Source of the DNA: Kazachstania africana CBS 2517
Lineage: Eukaryota > Ascomycota > Saccharomycetes > Saccharomycetales > Saccharomycetaceae
Length of the DNA: 64,000 bases
NCBI RefSeq assembly: GCF_000304475.1
Contig: NC_018945.1
Span: 496,001 to 560,000, forward strand
Reading direction: 5' to 3'
Shown: positions 18,042 to 28,311 of the stretch, piece after piece
How the letters are laid out: every line of letters begins with the position of its first letter
How positions within the stretch are numbered: position 1 is the stretch's first letter
Notes under the pieces: model-generated
Told to the model about the DNA's origin: nothing
Seen by the model: only the letters and a program-made list of their open reading frames with translations
The model's database searches: none
Made by a program: the position numbers and the translations under genes

Positions 18042-20066
18042 TTATCCGTATATATACCATCCATTACTTGTTTGAGTCATGCACAGAGGTCTATCAGATT
18101 TTGGTCGGAGATGTTCATTCAAAAATTGTATCACGTCTTTTCCTCGATCTTCAAGTTTCTGATCCGTCTTTTCAAATACCCAGCTTTCCTCTCTTGCGCA
18201 TATTTTTTTCGACTCAAGGTCAAACGGCTTATTATAGTCTAGTACCAGGCAATGGCTGTTCGTGTATTCAGAGAAAACCGCGAGAGCTTTTCGTACATCA
18301 ACACTCCTTCGTGTGGGTTCAATAATACGTTGACGTTTCGCTGAATTTCCTTCTTCTTCTTCGTTTCTTATCTCAGTAATCGCCCTCTCTTGAGAGTCTA
18401 ATGAATTTACTTCTGGAGATGACATTTTGCGCTTCTTGGCAACCAATGAATCAAAATTCGAAGAAGGTTGTCGAATTTTTTGCGAGAAATTTACTGTTGG
18501 TTGATGTTTCATGGTATTTTTCATCTTTGTGAGAACAAATGGATTCGATAACGATGTATCCTTCGACAATATTAAATCATCATCAAAATCGTTAGAATCT
18601 TGATAATTATATGTCAATGAAGAAGGTAACTGCGAAGACTGATTATTGTTCCCTTCTTGACTCGTTGGCGCAAAATCATTCAAAAGATTGCGTGACCATT
18701 CATAATCTTCCTCAGAGACGATTGTTCCTGCAGTCAAATTTCGATCTGCTTTACGTAATAGGAGACTCTTATCATCAGTTCTTTTATCGCTACTTTCTTT
18801 TTGCTTTCCAGATACAAAATAAACCTTACTCACACTATCATTTATCAAAGTGGTATTTTCACCACATGTTTCTCTTTGTATATCACTACTAACATCCACC
18901 ACATCATCTATTTCTGAAACCTCATTTCTTATTCGTTCCTTACCACTTAGCCTTATAGTTGCAGCTTGAGATTGCTTAAGGCTAAGTTCCGAAACAATAA
19001 AGTCTTCAATAGCCTGGGTTAGCTGTTCAGTCAGTAAATCAAAATCTTTTATTAGTATATCATCTTTCATAGGCTCAATATTTATGTCGGTAAGTTTCAT
19101 ATCACATGTAACATCAATGTACCAAATATTAGGCTCTAACAAAAGATATTTGCGATAAATGGAATTTAGAATTCTATTTATCATTCGACCAAATTCTAAT
19201 TGTAAGGACATGGTTCTTTTATTCACTGATAAAAATTTCATACTCTTTTTCGAATTAAGGATATCGGAGTTTGGATGCATTGTGGGTAAAATAAGTTCCA
19301 CGCTTACATACTTATTTACGCACATATCTTGTGATTTTATGAAATTGTCACAAATGGGCTTTCTCAAGTTCGCTATGGATGAAAGAACACGCTCTCGCGA
19401 TAACTTGGTGTCTATCGACTGTTGTAATTGTCTATTGGCCGTAGTTCCATTCTTATTCACAGATACAAATGACAGACAAAAACGAATTTCCCTATAGATT
19501 AAAGCATAGTGATTGATTAACTGTCGAAGTTCTTCCATGTTTTTCCTCGTTCTCACGCATACATTAATTTTCCGTGCAGGTAGACCATCCAGGAGCTTTT
19601 TAATCACTACGGTCGTACCCTTTGGGCTTGATGCCTTGCCCAAAGTGTTTTTCTTTAATGCACCATTTTTATCAACAAACCATTTCTCAGCAATTGCATC
19701 TTCCGAAGTTCTTGTAGTTATTTGCAAAGAACCCTTTTCTGTTGCTAAGTTAGCAAGCATAAATAGTGCATCACCTCTAAAACCAAGGGCGGTTAATTTC
19801 GATAGGTCGCCTAAATCGCTTATTTTCGAAGTCGTATGACTTACGCACATGAGATCCCTATCATTAGGTTGCACTCCTGATCCATCGTCTCTTACACTTA
19901 TGTATTCACACCCACCTGTCTTGGAATCAATATCGACATAAATATTTTTAGCTTGTGAATCAACGCTATTATCCAATAGCTCCTTTATTGCGGGAACAGG
20001 TCCGTATATAAAGGAACTTGAAACTATTTTCCACTTGGAATCTGCTGCTATTGATTTGATAACCAT
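18042..20066 (-). CDS. MLH2: MutL homologue Mlh2
   Basis: Partner of Mlh1 in the MutL-beta complex, with an accessory role in mismatch repair and control of gene-conversion tract length. 674 residues (S. cerevisiae 695). The N-terminal GHKL ATPase domain has the catalytic Glu in AIKELLDNSVDS (~27-38), DDGSG (~60), TSKI, GFRGDAL and the GTTVVIKKLLDGLPARK switch region (~148). The second half is a Ser/Asp-rich linker and a shortened C-terminal dimerisation part ending WYIYG. There is no DQHAxxER endonuclease motif, as expected for Mlh2. Position next to SMF3 equals YLR035C. Confidence 0.9.
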   Translation of the reverse strand: MVIKSIAADSKWKIVSSSFIYGPVPAIKELLDNSVDSQAKNIYVDIDSKTGGCEYISVRDDGSGVQPNDRDLMCVSHTTSKISDLGDLSKLTALGFRGDALFMLANLATEKGSLQITTRTSEDAIAEKWFVDKNGALKKNTLGKASSPKGTTVVIKKLLDGLPARKINVCVRTRKNMEELRQLINHYALIYREIRFCLSFVSVNKNGTTANRQLQQSIDTKLSRERVLSSIANLRKPICDNFIKSQDMCVNKYVSVELILPTMHPNSDILNSKKSMKFLSVNKRTMSLQLEFGRMINRILNSIYRKYLLLEPNIWYIDVTCDMKLTDINIEPMKDDILIKDFDLLTEQLTQAIEDFIVSELSLKQSQAATIRLSGKERIRNEVSEIDDVVDVSSDIQRETCGENTTLINDSVSKVYFVSGKQKESSDKRTDDKSLLLRKADRNLTAGTIVSEEDYEWSRNLLNDFAPTSQEGNNNQSSQLPSSLTYNYQDSNDFDDDLILSKDTSLSNPFVLTKMKNTMKHQPTVNFSQKIRQPSSNFDSLVAKKRKMSSPEVNSLDSQERAITEIRNEEEEGNSAKRQRIIEPTRRSVDVRKALAVFSEYTNSHCLVLDYNKPFDLESKKICAREESWVFEKTDQKLEDRGKDVIQFLNEHLRPKSDRPLCMTQTSNGWYIYG

Positions 20067-20469
20067 TTAGTGCTTTAGAAATAGATATTTTGGACAGAAT
20101 GTTTAATTTTCCCTTTCGTTCTAAGCTGGATTTAAGGTGGGCCACCTCAGCGGGTCTCTTCTACTTGGAATCAAACCTATTGATATTTATTAGATAAGTA
20201 GACTATCAATTAACGGGGATTATCCAATATCGCCAAGCTTCACTTACGTTTGACTCGCACATTGAACTCCATGCACAATGAGATTTTTTTGCAAATATTG
20301 TTTACCTTCTGCGGTTCACGTCCAAAGATGCTGCAGATATAAGTTATCATCATAAGAAGATCTGGCAAAAAAAGTATGCAGGAGCAGGAGAACGAGAGTA
20401 TACAAAACCTAAATAGCTGTTAATGCATGTGTATATGTAAATTTGAGAAGTCTTAAAAAAAGAAAAAAT
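20067..20469. other. Spacer between MLH2 5' end and tRNA-Ala(UGC)
   Basis: 400 bp holding the MLH2 promoter and the downstream side of the tRNA gene (T-run terminator on the minus strand at 20456-20469). Nothing else recognised. Confidence 0.5.
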
Positions 20470-20542
20470 TGGACGCAACCGGAATCGAACCGATGACCTC
20501 TTCCTTGCAAGGGAAGCGCGCTACCAACTGCGCCATGTGCCC
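20470..20542 (-). tRNA. tRNA-Ala (anticodon UGC)
   Basis: 73-nt cloverleaf on the minus strand without intron. Acceptor GGGCACA, A box TGGCGCAGTTGGTAGCG, anticodon loop CTTGCAA with TGC at 20507-20509, B box GGTTCGATTCC, discriminator A. A run of T on the minus strand follows as terminator. Confidence 0.97.
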
Positions 20543-21831
20543 ATTTTTTGGATATTTAATTTTTAATGTCACCTTTACTCATTTCAATAAATGTTGACTT
20601 TGGAAATCGCTTATTCTGTTGGAACCAGAACATGAAGAAGAATAGTAGCGAAGGACGAAACTGACGTATTTCCTAGCACTGAGAAAATATAAAAGGCGCA
20701 AAAAATTTTTTACAGGATTTCGCCTTGTTTTCCAACAGGTTTCATATCCATAAATCAATACAAGATATTACTAGTGACAGTGCTTCCACAACCATGTGTC
20801 GCAACCACAATTAGGAGAGCGTTGTAGCAATTGAAAAAAACGACAGAAATTTTGAAAGAATTAAGAAATGTACAATTCGTCTCAAAAATGTCACAAGAGA
20901 AATGTCTCGAGGTCTGTATCTCATACTTTGCAATAGAAGATTAGGTAGATAAGGTGAGAGACTTGAATGAAGAATTAAAGATGAGTCATAAGCAATTAGC
21001 CATATTAGAAAGTAATATACTTTCAAACGAACCAAGTGGACTTCTACAAAAGTAAAAGGTCTTGGATGAAGTACACATTATTATTTATAAAGATTAAATT
21101 ATGACTACTCAGAATGTTTGCATGCCTTGCTTTTGTTGCCAGATTTATATTGGTGTACTCTTTTTTTGCTTGAACTAGTTGATGATTTCAAAATGCTTAG
21201 AAGTGATGTCTATCGATACTTTTCAGTGGAAAATGTCAATTTAAGAATGGCGCGATAAGAGGATATAGTGAATCCTTTACCGGTCAAGATCTTGTACTAT
21301 TTCTTGCAGTTTCTCGATAGAGAGAATAATTTCAGGGTTCTCTTATCTACAAACCATACACGCTATTTACGAACCCAATAGAAGCACTATTCACGTACGG
21401 GCGCATATAACTTCAACATTTCTTGGAATATGAGTTGCAACGATAACGATTCTGCAATGATATTTTCCAGGTCTAGGTCCATCATGCTAAATCTGTCACA
21501 TAGATACTATAATTACATTTGTTGGTTACATTTAATTGTTTATATAATTATGACTACAGTCTGTCATGAATCGAGAATTTGTCACACACTGTGTGGGCCA
21601 ACAAAGTGACAAGGTTATATTAAAAGGCTGGATAACTCTTCAAGCCGCATATATTGCTTTTCTGTTTAATTGAGTATTATTTTTTTACAAAACCTCACAT
21701 ATGCACGATCGCTTTTTAGTATCAGTACAGTTCATAAATTTTCCAAGTTAGTTGTATGAATATAATATATATAAAAGGTTGATATTAAATATCGTGTTCA
21801 TAAAAGGCGCAGTACTTACCATAAACCAGTA
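20543..21831. other. Spacer between tRNA-Ala(UGC) and COX12
   Basis: 1.3 kb without an intact gene. It contains a TATA-like TATAAAAGGCGC near 20690 followed by the broken coding frame described at 20794-21055. The remaining 770 bp next to COX12 holds only very short frames. Confidence 0.5.
20794..21055 (+). pseudogene. Possible broken small coiled-coil gene
   Basis: A TATA-like element (~20690) is followed by ATG 20794, whose frame stops after 6 codons. The +1 frame is open from 20828 to 21055 apart from one TAG (20942-20944). It reads as a charged, helical, coiled-coil-like peptide (QLKKTTEILKELRNVQFVSK, then VRDLNEELKMSHKQLAILES). It looks like a decayed small gene with one frameshift and two stops, but I recognise no family, and the antisense strand also has a 74-codon frame that opens only with TTG. 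Confidence 0.3.
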
Positions 21832-22095
21832 TCATGGGTTGATGTCGCCAGCGAATACCCCCTTCTCTCTCTGATCATCCCATTTTTCGATCCAATCTAC
21901 GGGACATAACGAAGAATATGTCCTCCAAAATGTCTTACATGGGGCAAAATCTTCTCCTTTTAGATTGATACATTTATGATAGTCGACATATGCTTGCCAG
22001 CAGTGTTTAGTTTGATTTTGGTTTGGAAATCTGGCATCGAACCCGACAGTATGTAGAGGAGAATCACCTTGAGTCTCTTGACTTTCTTCACTCAT
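21832..22095 (-). CDS. COX12: Cytochrome c oxidase subunit Cox12 (VIb)
   Basis: Intermembrane-space subunit of complex IV. 87 residues (S. cerevisiae 83). It carries the twin-cysteine fold: CWQAYVDYHKC (CX9C, ~32-42) and CKTFWRTYSSLC (CX10C, ~53-64), typical of COX6B/Cox12, so it is imported through Mia40. Conserved flanks are HTVGFDARFPNQNQTKHC and DWIEKWDDQREKGVFAGD. The ATG at 22093-22095 adds a few polar residues compared with S. cerevisiae. Next to RIC1, as in YLR038C-YLR039C. Confidence 0.97.
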   Translation of the reverse strand: MSEESQETQGDSPLHTVGFDARFPNQNQTKHCWQAYVDYHKCINLKGEDFAPCKTFWRTYSSLCPVDWIEKWDDQREKGVFAGDINP

Positions 22096-22347
22096 CTTAG
22101 CACTGCTCCTAAATCACTCGTCTGAAATACTTGTATGCGTTATAGAGTCAATAATGTAGCCTTATAGTTACTCTGTTTACTCTATCTGCTAGATGTTCTT
22201 TATATGTATATATATCAAGTTCCCTCTTCAATCCGAGATCTCCTTATTTTATATCGCGCAGCTCGCTCAGTTAACGAACTTTTCTTGGCGCAAAGTGATT
22301 GGCGGAATGACATTTATAGGTGATGAAGTAATAATTTATGTAATAAA

Positions 22348-25300
22348 TTAAGATAGTTGAAACATTTCGATTGCAGTTTGGACTAAACGAGTATGATTCT
22401 GCTTGTCCAGTTCCTTGAGAAGTCGAACAAGCTGGAAACACATGTCCCAGGATTCTGATGCCTTATTTGGATCTGTTTCGCTGGCTGCATTTGTCACAAG
22501 AACTCTCAGTACACGTAACATTAACTCTTCATCATTCAAATTATCACTTGATCCCGTCAGAGGTGGCGCAAACTTATCCTCTTGATCTTCTTCATGAATG
22601 GTCTCTTTCTGTTCTCTGTTTTCAAGTCGTAAATCATTCAGTAGATCAACTTCATCATAGTTTAAGAAAACAATAAGTAATACACCCAGTATCTGGGCCT
22701 CTTTACTTTCGAGACATAATGCCAGTAAATCTCTCGGGGTCATTTTCAAACTGTTGAATAACATATTCCAATATTTTGTCTCAATCTTTCTGAGACAGTT
22801 GCTGATAATTTCCAAAAAGTCATGATGTGGGTTCTTAGATGATTGTTCAGGTGTGCTATGACACAATTTTATCAATTGTAGAATTTCTTGTAGATCATCA
22901 TCTTTCAGAATCTTAAAAGATAATATTTTCTCTAAAGCAAATTTGTAATGCTTTAGGGAGTGGTAATCATCAGTTATAGTCTCTAGAGGAGTACCTTCAT
23001 TCATTTTTGCCAAAATCAATTTGTCCAAATAAATTTCATGCCCTACTACCAATTTCGAGAAATTGTCATTAAAAACACAGTGTAATGAATTCGTTACGGC
23101 ATACTCTGGTGAAACAGAAACAGGATATAAATTCTCTTCCACATTTATTGTGAGAAGGGCTTGTTTATCCTCCCATAAATCATCTAATTTATAGATCAGC
23201 AGTTTCTTACCTTGCATTATAAATATCTCATCCTTGATCACATCCAGGACGCGCTCTACCTGCTGTAATAATTCAACATGTTGCCAATTATTTTCACCTA
23301 TTGGCGTGACCTTTGTCATAGTACTATCTGAAAATATTAATAGGCCGTCTTTGTAGTTTGTAACCCAATTTATTGAGTCGCTTCGTAACTCAGAGGGCAA
23401 CTTTATCGTCGCATACTTGTAAAAGCTTCTCACAATATTTAAACCACTTATAGTGATATTGGATATCACATCAAAAATAATTGTTTCCTTTGGACTCACA
23501 AGTACCACTTCGGCTGTTTTATAAAACTTTTCTAGTTGTTGCTTTTCGTTAATCTCGGTTTCTTTGCTTTTTACTTTTAATAATTTATATCTATACAATG
23601 TATTGACAAAAATTCTGCAGTTTGCCATGGATTCAGGAACATCATACCTCCATATAATATATTCTGAGAATTCTATGTTTGAAGGTTTTTGCAGGGGGAT
23701 TCTTGCGCACTCTATAGAAATGCTTCCATCATCTCCTTTAATCTGACATACCAAATAATTATTTCCCAGCCAATACATGTCGATAATAATTAAATCAGAA
23801 AATGATATCCAAGCATTAGTTTCCATATTTTGAATCAATAACAGATTTTTATTGGAAATGTGAACTGCTAATAATTTCATATTACCATTAACTTTGGTTA
23901 AAGAAACATGATTGTTAGGAGTTCTAGTTGGTAATTTTGTTATTGGAAAGCTGTCATGATTGAGTGGCGCTTCTCCCAATGACGTATAGAACATGATATC
24001 ATTGAAATTATTGGAAAATAGGTAGGGTCTAGGAGAACGAAAATTGAAGCATGAATCCTTTATTTCCTCCCAAAAATTCCATACCTGGAAACTGCCATCT
24101 TTACAGACAGTCACCAACGTTTTATCCATGAAAGCAAAGTTTACGTACTCAAAGGAAGAAGATTTTGAACTGTCATCATCATAGTCGGTTGAAAAAAGTG
24201 AGTTCCCGAAGGGTGTTACAAAATGAAGTGCATTATGTTCACTTATTAACAGTAACAAGTTACTTTCTAACTTTTTGCAAAGCTTAATAGGAAACGGAGC
24301 GTCCCATTCATAATCAGACTTCTTTGTTTTAATATTGAAATATTTTATTTTGTTGTGGAAAACAAGCAATATTCTATTACTGTATTCCAAACATGTTATT
24401 AATGTACTGTTATTATTGAGAAGAAATTCCTGACAAGTCAACTCTTTGAAATTAATAATATTGATAGCTTGAGATTTGTTTATTTTATCTTCACTAACTA
24501 CAATTAGTTTATCATTACATGTGCAAATTTTGAAACCATTTTTTATCTTTATTGTGGAACTTCCTTGGAGTTTGAAGTCCTTTAGACTCAATATCTGTAG
24601 ACCATGAGGAAATAACATCAATAGATTTTCTTCAAAACGCCCATCCTTGTCATCCGAGAACTTCTTGAAAGCCAATATATCGAGTATGTTGGAATCAAAC
24701 TTCAGTATAACTTTTAAACGTAGCTCTGCTTTTTTTATAGGCATCTCATTTTCGACTTCATTATTTGAAACCAGAAATTGGAGAAATCTCTTTTCTTTTG
24801 TAATGGCGTAGCCATTTTGAATGACTCTAGAGCTTTTGTTCCTATCAAAAACAGTTAATGTATCATCATCTATAGTATTATCGAACAATTCCTCCATATT
24901 TTCGCTATGCCGTGCTAGATCAAGCACAGGGATACCATAATCTTTGAAGACAGTTGCATAGGAAGTATTCCTCAGAATTTGAAATGTCAATAGAAAGTTC
25001 CCTTCAGTAATCACGTAGAAGACAGTTTTGCCTTTAAGATTTGACAATTGATTGGAATCCTTAGCTGTCATCAGTCCATCTATAGGTTTATCGAAAATTA
25101 TTGAAGAGGCCATGGACTTGTTTCTTCCAAATTCAGTGACTGAACTAGCAGTCCTCTCATGCGCTGCAATTAGTGCAAGTGGTTTATATTGATAGACTAG
25201 TACCCTCGCAGGGGCCAACATGATCAACACGTTGGCCTGCGGTAACGTCAATGTTTCGATAATCTCATTGTCATTTAATTCTATTCCCGGCAAATCACTG

Positions 25301-25359
25301 GTACGTGGTGCCACTATAAAAGTTTGACCAGGAGTTAATGGCCATATATGTGTACTCAT
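22348..25359 (-). CDS. RIC1: Ric1, subunit of the Ric1-Rgp1 GEF for Ypt6
   Basis: With Rgp1 it activates the Rab GTPase Ypt6 at the Golgi for endosome-to-Golgi retrieval. 1003 residues (S. cerevisiae 1056). The N-terminus (HIWPLTPGQTFIVAPRTSD) and beta-rich first half (~1-440, propeller-like, with GSFQVWNFWEEIKDSCFNFRSPRP) are family-like. The C-terminal half is helical (HKYFALEKILSFKILKDDDL, PHHDFLEIISNCLRKIETKYWNMLFNSLKMTPRDLLALCLE pieces) and ends with a conserved WDMCFQLVRLLKELD block. The start ATG is at 25357-25359. COX12-RIC1-AFB1 order matches YLR038C-YLR040C. Confidence 0.93.
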   Translation of the reverse strand: MSTHIWPLTPGQTFIVAPRTSDLPGIELNDNEIIETLTLPQANVLIMLAPARVLVYQYKPLALIAAHERTASSVTEFGRNKSMASSIIFDKPIDGLMTAKDSNQLSNLKGKTVFYVITEGNFLLTFQILRNTSYATVFKDYGIPVLDLARHSENMEELFDNTIDDDTLTVFDRNKSSRVIQNGYAITKEKRFLQFLVSNNEVENEMPIKKAELRLKVILKFDSNILDILAFKKFSDDKDGRFEENLLMLFPHGLQILSLKDFKLQGSSTIKIKNGFKICTCNDKLIVVSEDKINKSQAINIINFKELTCQEFLLNNNSTLITCLEYSNRILLVFHNKIKYFNIKTKKSDYEWDAPFPIKLCKKLESNLLLLISEHNALHFVTPFGNSLFSTDYDDDSSKSSSFEYVNFAFMDKTLVTVCKDGSFQVWNFWEEIKDSCFNFRSPRPYLFSNNFNDIMFYTSLGEAPLNHDSFPITKLPTRTPNNHVSLTKVNGNMKLLAVHISNKNLLLIQNMETNAWISFSDLIIIDMYWLGNNYLVCQIKGDDGSISIECARIPLQKPSNIEFSEYIIWRYDVPESMANCRIFVNTLYRYKLLKVKSKETEINEKQQLEKFYKTAEVVLVSPKETIIFDVISNITISGLNIVRSFYKYATIKLPSELRSDSINWVTNYKDGLLIFSDSTMTKVTPIGENNWQHVELLQQVERVLDVIKDEIFIMQGKKLLIYKLDDLWEDKQALLTINVEENLYPVSVSPEYAVTNSLHCVFNDNFSKLVVGHEIYLDKLILAKMNEGTPLETITDDYHSLKHYKFALEKILSFKILKDDDLQEILQLIKLCHSTPEQSSKNPHHDFLEIISNCLRKIETKYWNMLFNSLKMTPRDLLALCLESKEAQILGVLLIVFLNYDEVDLLNDLRLENREQKETIHEEDQEDKFAPPLTGSSDNLNDEELMLRVLRVLVTNAASETDPNKASESWDMCFQLVRLLKELDKQNHTRLVQTAIEMFQLS

Positions 25360-25656
25360 CTCTGAAGAAGAATTGAGGGTTTGTATTTATAATCCTACCT
25401 TCCCAATGGTTGGCCTATGATAATTGTTTTTTGTTTCTTCAATCCGTTCAATTTTAAAAAACGTCCCCATATCAAAGGCTAAATAATTTAGGTCAAATGT
25501 ACTAATTAACATACCATTTGTATAGTGTTATTACAATTCATATGAGGATACACCTAGCTATCTTTCCAGTTGCTGTGGAATCAGTCGGATGAATTGTAGG
25601 GTCTATCAAGTTATATGTTCAAATATATATATTACTGTTTGATTAAATTCTAAATC

Positions 25657-26268
25657 CTAAACAAAGAATCCGAAGAACGCAAGGATGAACATAGGTAATA
25701 TTATTTCCAATCTGTTACTGCCATTGTGAGAACTGACAGAATCAGAATGGTCGTTTGAAATGGACGTCGAGCTGGTAATGGTGATAGAACTTGATGACTC
25801 TGCTATAGCGCTTATAGTACTATTTGATCCCATGTCTTTCGTTACGTAGTATTCTGGGAGACACATTGTTGTAGCACCTGCATCAGCTAATAATGAGGAA
25901 TACCATGGGAATCTGGTAATAAATGACTGAAATTGTGTAAATGGAAAAGTGTATGCAATATCAGACAATAAATTAGCTTCCACAGTACTGTCCAACTCTA
26001 ACCTAAAATAGTAGTTTGCTACAGCTTGAGGTAAAGTAACGTGATTATCAATCATGTATGAAGTATAGGAATCGTAATTTATTTGAAAATCTTCCAAAAA
26101 AACCATAAAGAATGCCATATCGGCTTTGGCTGCTTCTTGTCTAGCTAATTGATTCTGATAAGAACTGGTATTCATTGTAATTGTGGTTATATCTTCGTTA
26201 GATGCAAACACATGCTGTAGGATACTTAGAATTTGAAATACCTGAAATAAAAATAATGTGCTTTTCAT
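25657..26268 (-). CDS. AFB1: Small GPI-anchored cell-wall protein with PAU/TIP1-like domain (Afb1 position)
   Basis: 203 residues: signal peptide (1-22, ending VFAS), a ~100-residue domain resembling the SRP1/TIP1 (PAU) fold (YDSYTSYMIDN, LPQAVANYYF, FTQFQSFITRFPWYSSLL), a Ser/Thr-rich stretch (~150-185), and a C-terminal GPI signal (NGSNRLEIILPMFILAFFGFFV). This is the layout of a covalently attached wall mannoprotein. The name rests on position next to RIC1 (S. cerevisiae YLR040C, an a-factor barrier protein expressed in alpha cells); sequence alone would only say TIR/PAU-like wall protein. Confidence 0.7.
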   Translation of the reverse strand: MKSTLFLFQVFQILSILQHVFASNEDITTITMNTSSYQNQLARQEAAKADMAFFMVFLEDFQINYDSYTSYMIDNHVTLPQAVANYYFRLELDSTVEANLLSDIAYTFPFTQFQSFITRFPWYSSLLADAGATTMCLPEYYVTKDMGSNSTISAIAESSSSITITSSTSISNDHSDSVSSHNGSNRLEIILPMFILAFFGFFV

Positions 26269-26594
26269 TTTAATGAGATGTATTGGCGGAATAGAGCTCT
26301 AATGACCAACAAGACATTCTACCAGGTATTAGACAATTAAAATGGATATATTGTTCATTATCACCTTTCTTATATGAGATTCTGCGATGAGGTTCCTACC
26401 TTCCTTTTTTGGACATCAATGAGATATGAGGTTCTTTAGAAAAACTGCATCGAAGAGAAAAATGTAACAATTAGTTGAAAAAAACCAAAAAAATGAAGAC
26501 TATGACATAATCCTATATTACCTTATATTAAAAAGAAGAAGAAATTGCTGATTTATGGCTCTGCTGAAGGGATATCAACCAGATGACATCTGCA
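26269..26594. other. Spacer between two small wall-protein genes
   Basis: 326 bp, AT-rich. Promoter of the downstream (minus-strand) AFB1-like gene. No specific motif recognised. Confidence 0.4.
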
Positions 26595-27068
26595 TTAGAA
26601 CAGAGTGGTTAAAGCTGACAACCCTCGCAACAAAAATGGTGTAGTGAGTATATTTCCACCAGCATTACTAGAATTCATGGTTTCTAATGAAGAATTGCTT
26701 ACAGATTCTGCGGTTGTCCTAGTCTTGGTACCGTTGCTTAACGATGTAGAACTAGTTTTCTGTTCCTGTCTTCCAGTGAGCGAAATAGAATAATTACTAT
26801 ATCTTGTTGTAGAGGCGAGTTCGGCAGAATGTGAATAACTCGATTGTTTTGCAACTGTTTGGTTCATGCCTTCTATACTAGTATCAAGGGTCTTTAGATA
26901 AAGAACGGCGGTGCCTGATTCGACGTTATCTAGGCTGTAGTTATAGTTATCATCACTGCTTTCAGTTAATAATTGTTCATCTATGTCGAGTTTTTCTGTG
27001 GATGCCCAAGTCAAATTACACAGTGCCAGTGGAAAAAAGAAGATTACGATCGTACTGTAACGTCTCAT
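26595..27068 (-). CDS. Small Ser/Thr-rich GPI-type surface protein (YLR042C-like position)
   Basis: 157 residues. Signal peptide (1-22, FFFPLALCNLTWA), a short acidic domain with DSSDDNYNYSLDN-type residues, a Ser/Thr/Asn-rich spacer with many N-glycosylation sites (NYS, NQT, NGT, NSS), and a hydrophobic C-terminus after SSNAGG that fits GPI attachment. No enzymatic domain. Length and position after RIC1 and AFB1 match S. cerevisiae YLR042C (161 residues, unknown function), probably its positional orthologue. Confidence 0.7.
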   Translation of the reverse strand: MRRYSTIVIFFFPLALCNLTWASTEKLDIDEQLLTESSDDNYNYSLDNVESGTAVLYLKTLDTSIEGMNQTVAKQSSYSHSAELASTTRYSNYSISLTGRQEQKTSSTSLSNGTKTRTTAESVSNSSLETMNSSNAGGNILTTPFLLRGLSALTTLF

Positions 27069-28311
27069 TTTGATCTATGTCGGGGAAATCCTTTGATACG
27101 CAAATTGTTATTTGATGCTTGTGATGAGTAGCTTATTCCACAAAAGATTCATCTGTAAAATAGACATGCCTCTTTATATATGTCGGCAAAGTTCTAAACA
27201 TACAGTTTTGAAAGTTGTTTCTTCAACGTTACAAAATGAACATTCTTTTTTAATGAGACAAAAATCAATTACGTTTTTCTAACTACTACGAGGATCTCTG
27301 AGCGCCAGGAACCAAAAAAAAAAAAAATAATTTCGCAGAGAAAGGAGTTTCAGTCGATGGAATGTCAGTGAAGAAATGTATCTTCTTCGATATTTGAAGT
27401 ATTTGGCAAAGATGCGAAAAATGTCACAATGAAAAGAATACGGTTTTTTTTCTATTTCATCCATGAGTGTGGGCATAATAATGCACAGTTTGTTGTTTGT
27501 CATCGCCATTGAACTCAGCAGAATTGAAATGTACATTTGAGGAATACGAATGCCAGATGTGTTTTTAACCAAAAGCTGTTTGGAGCTTCCGAACGTGGCA
27601 TATGTCTCGTATTCACCGTTATAAATGGCATCTCGTTAAGAATATTGTGGATAGACCCCCCAAGAGTTACTCTGGTAGCACAAATTAATGAAAGATGGTA
27701 ACGTATCATCCTGGGCAGTGTACAGAAATGCATGGAGAAGGGCCATTATCACTACGAAGAAACATCATTATGCGCACGTGAGTGCTTCCTTGTCCCATGA
27801 TGACCCTTTCCTGAAATTAAGTTTACATCTGCGCTTACGCCGTTTTCTCCTCCGGAAAAAGTAATGGATGGTAGGATTGAAAGGTAATGATGATCAGGGA
27901 AAAGAGCAATCAGAAGGAAATCCGTGAGCCTTTCCGCGTGAAGATCCTATATGACACACACCTATTTCCCACAGCTTCACGCTGAGTGCACCAATGGTGG
28001 TGCGTTAGAGGGAAAATGGAGTACTCATTTTTGGGCCCAAATCTTCTGTACGGGTAAATACTCTTCTACGGAATAAGGATGTGCATTCATCCCACCCATG
28101 AGTGAGCCTTTGCCTGCTTCCCCTAAAAAGAAAGTCTATTATGATGCATTTGTTGAAAAAGATTTCCATGAAGAACTTAAAAGAACTTTAAAGCCACAAT
28201 TGCAAACTTTAAAGCCATTTTTGGGATCTTAATAGCAATTTTTTTTGAGGGTTTACGCTATTTAATGTAGTTTTAGTATAGACAGACGACGTCAAATCAA
28301 ACAGGTCTAAT
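27069..28311. other. Divergent promoter region between the YLR042C-like gene and GAT2
   Basis: 1.24 kb with only short frames on either strand. A GCTTCCCCTAAAAAG stretch near 28118 contains CCCCT, a possible stress-response element ~190 bp upstream of GAT2. This spacer also marks the synteny break between the YLR block and the YMR/YOL block. Confidence 0.45.

Noticed and set aside
20811..21035. 74-codon minus-strand frame, hydrophobic
   Set aside because: Has no ATG near its start and is antisense to the better candidate relic on the plus strand.
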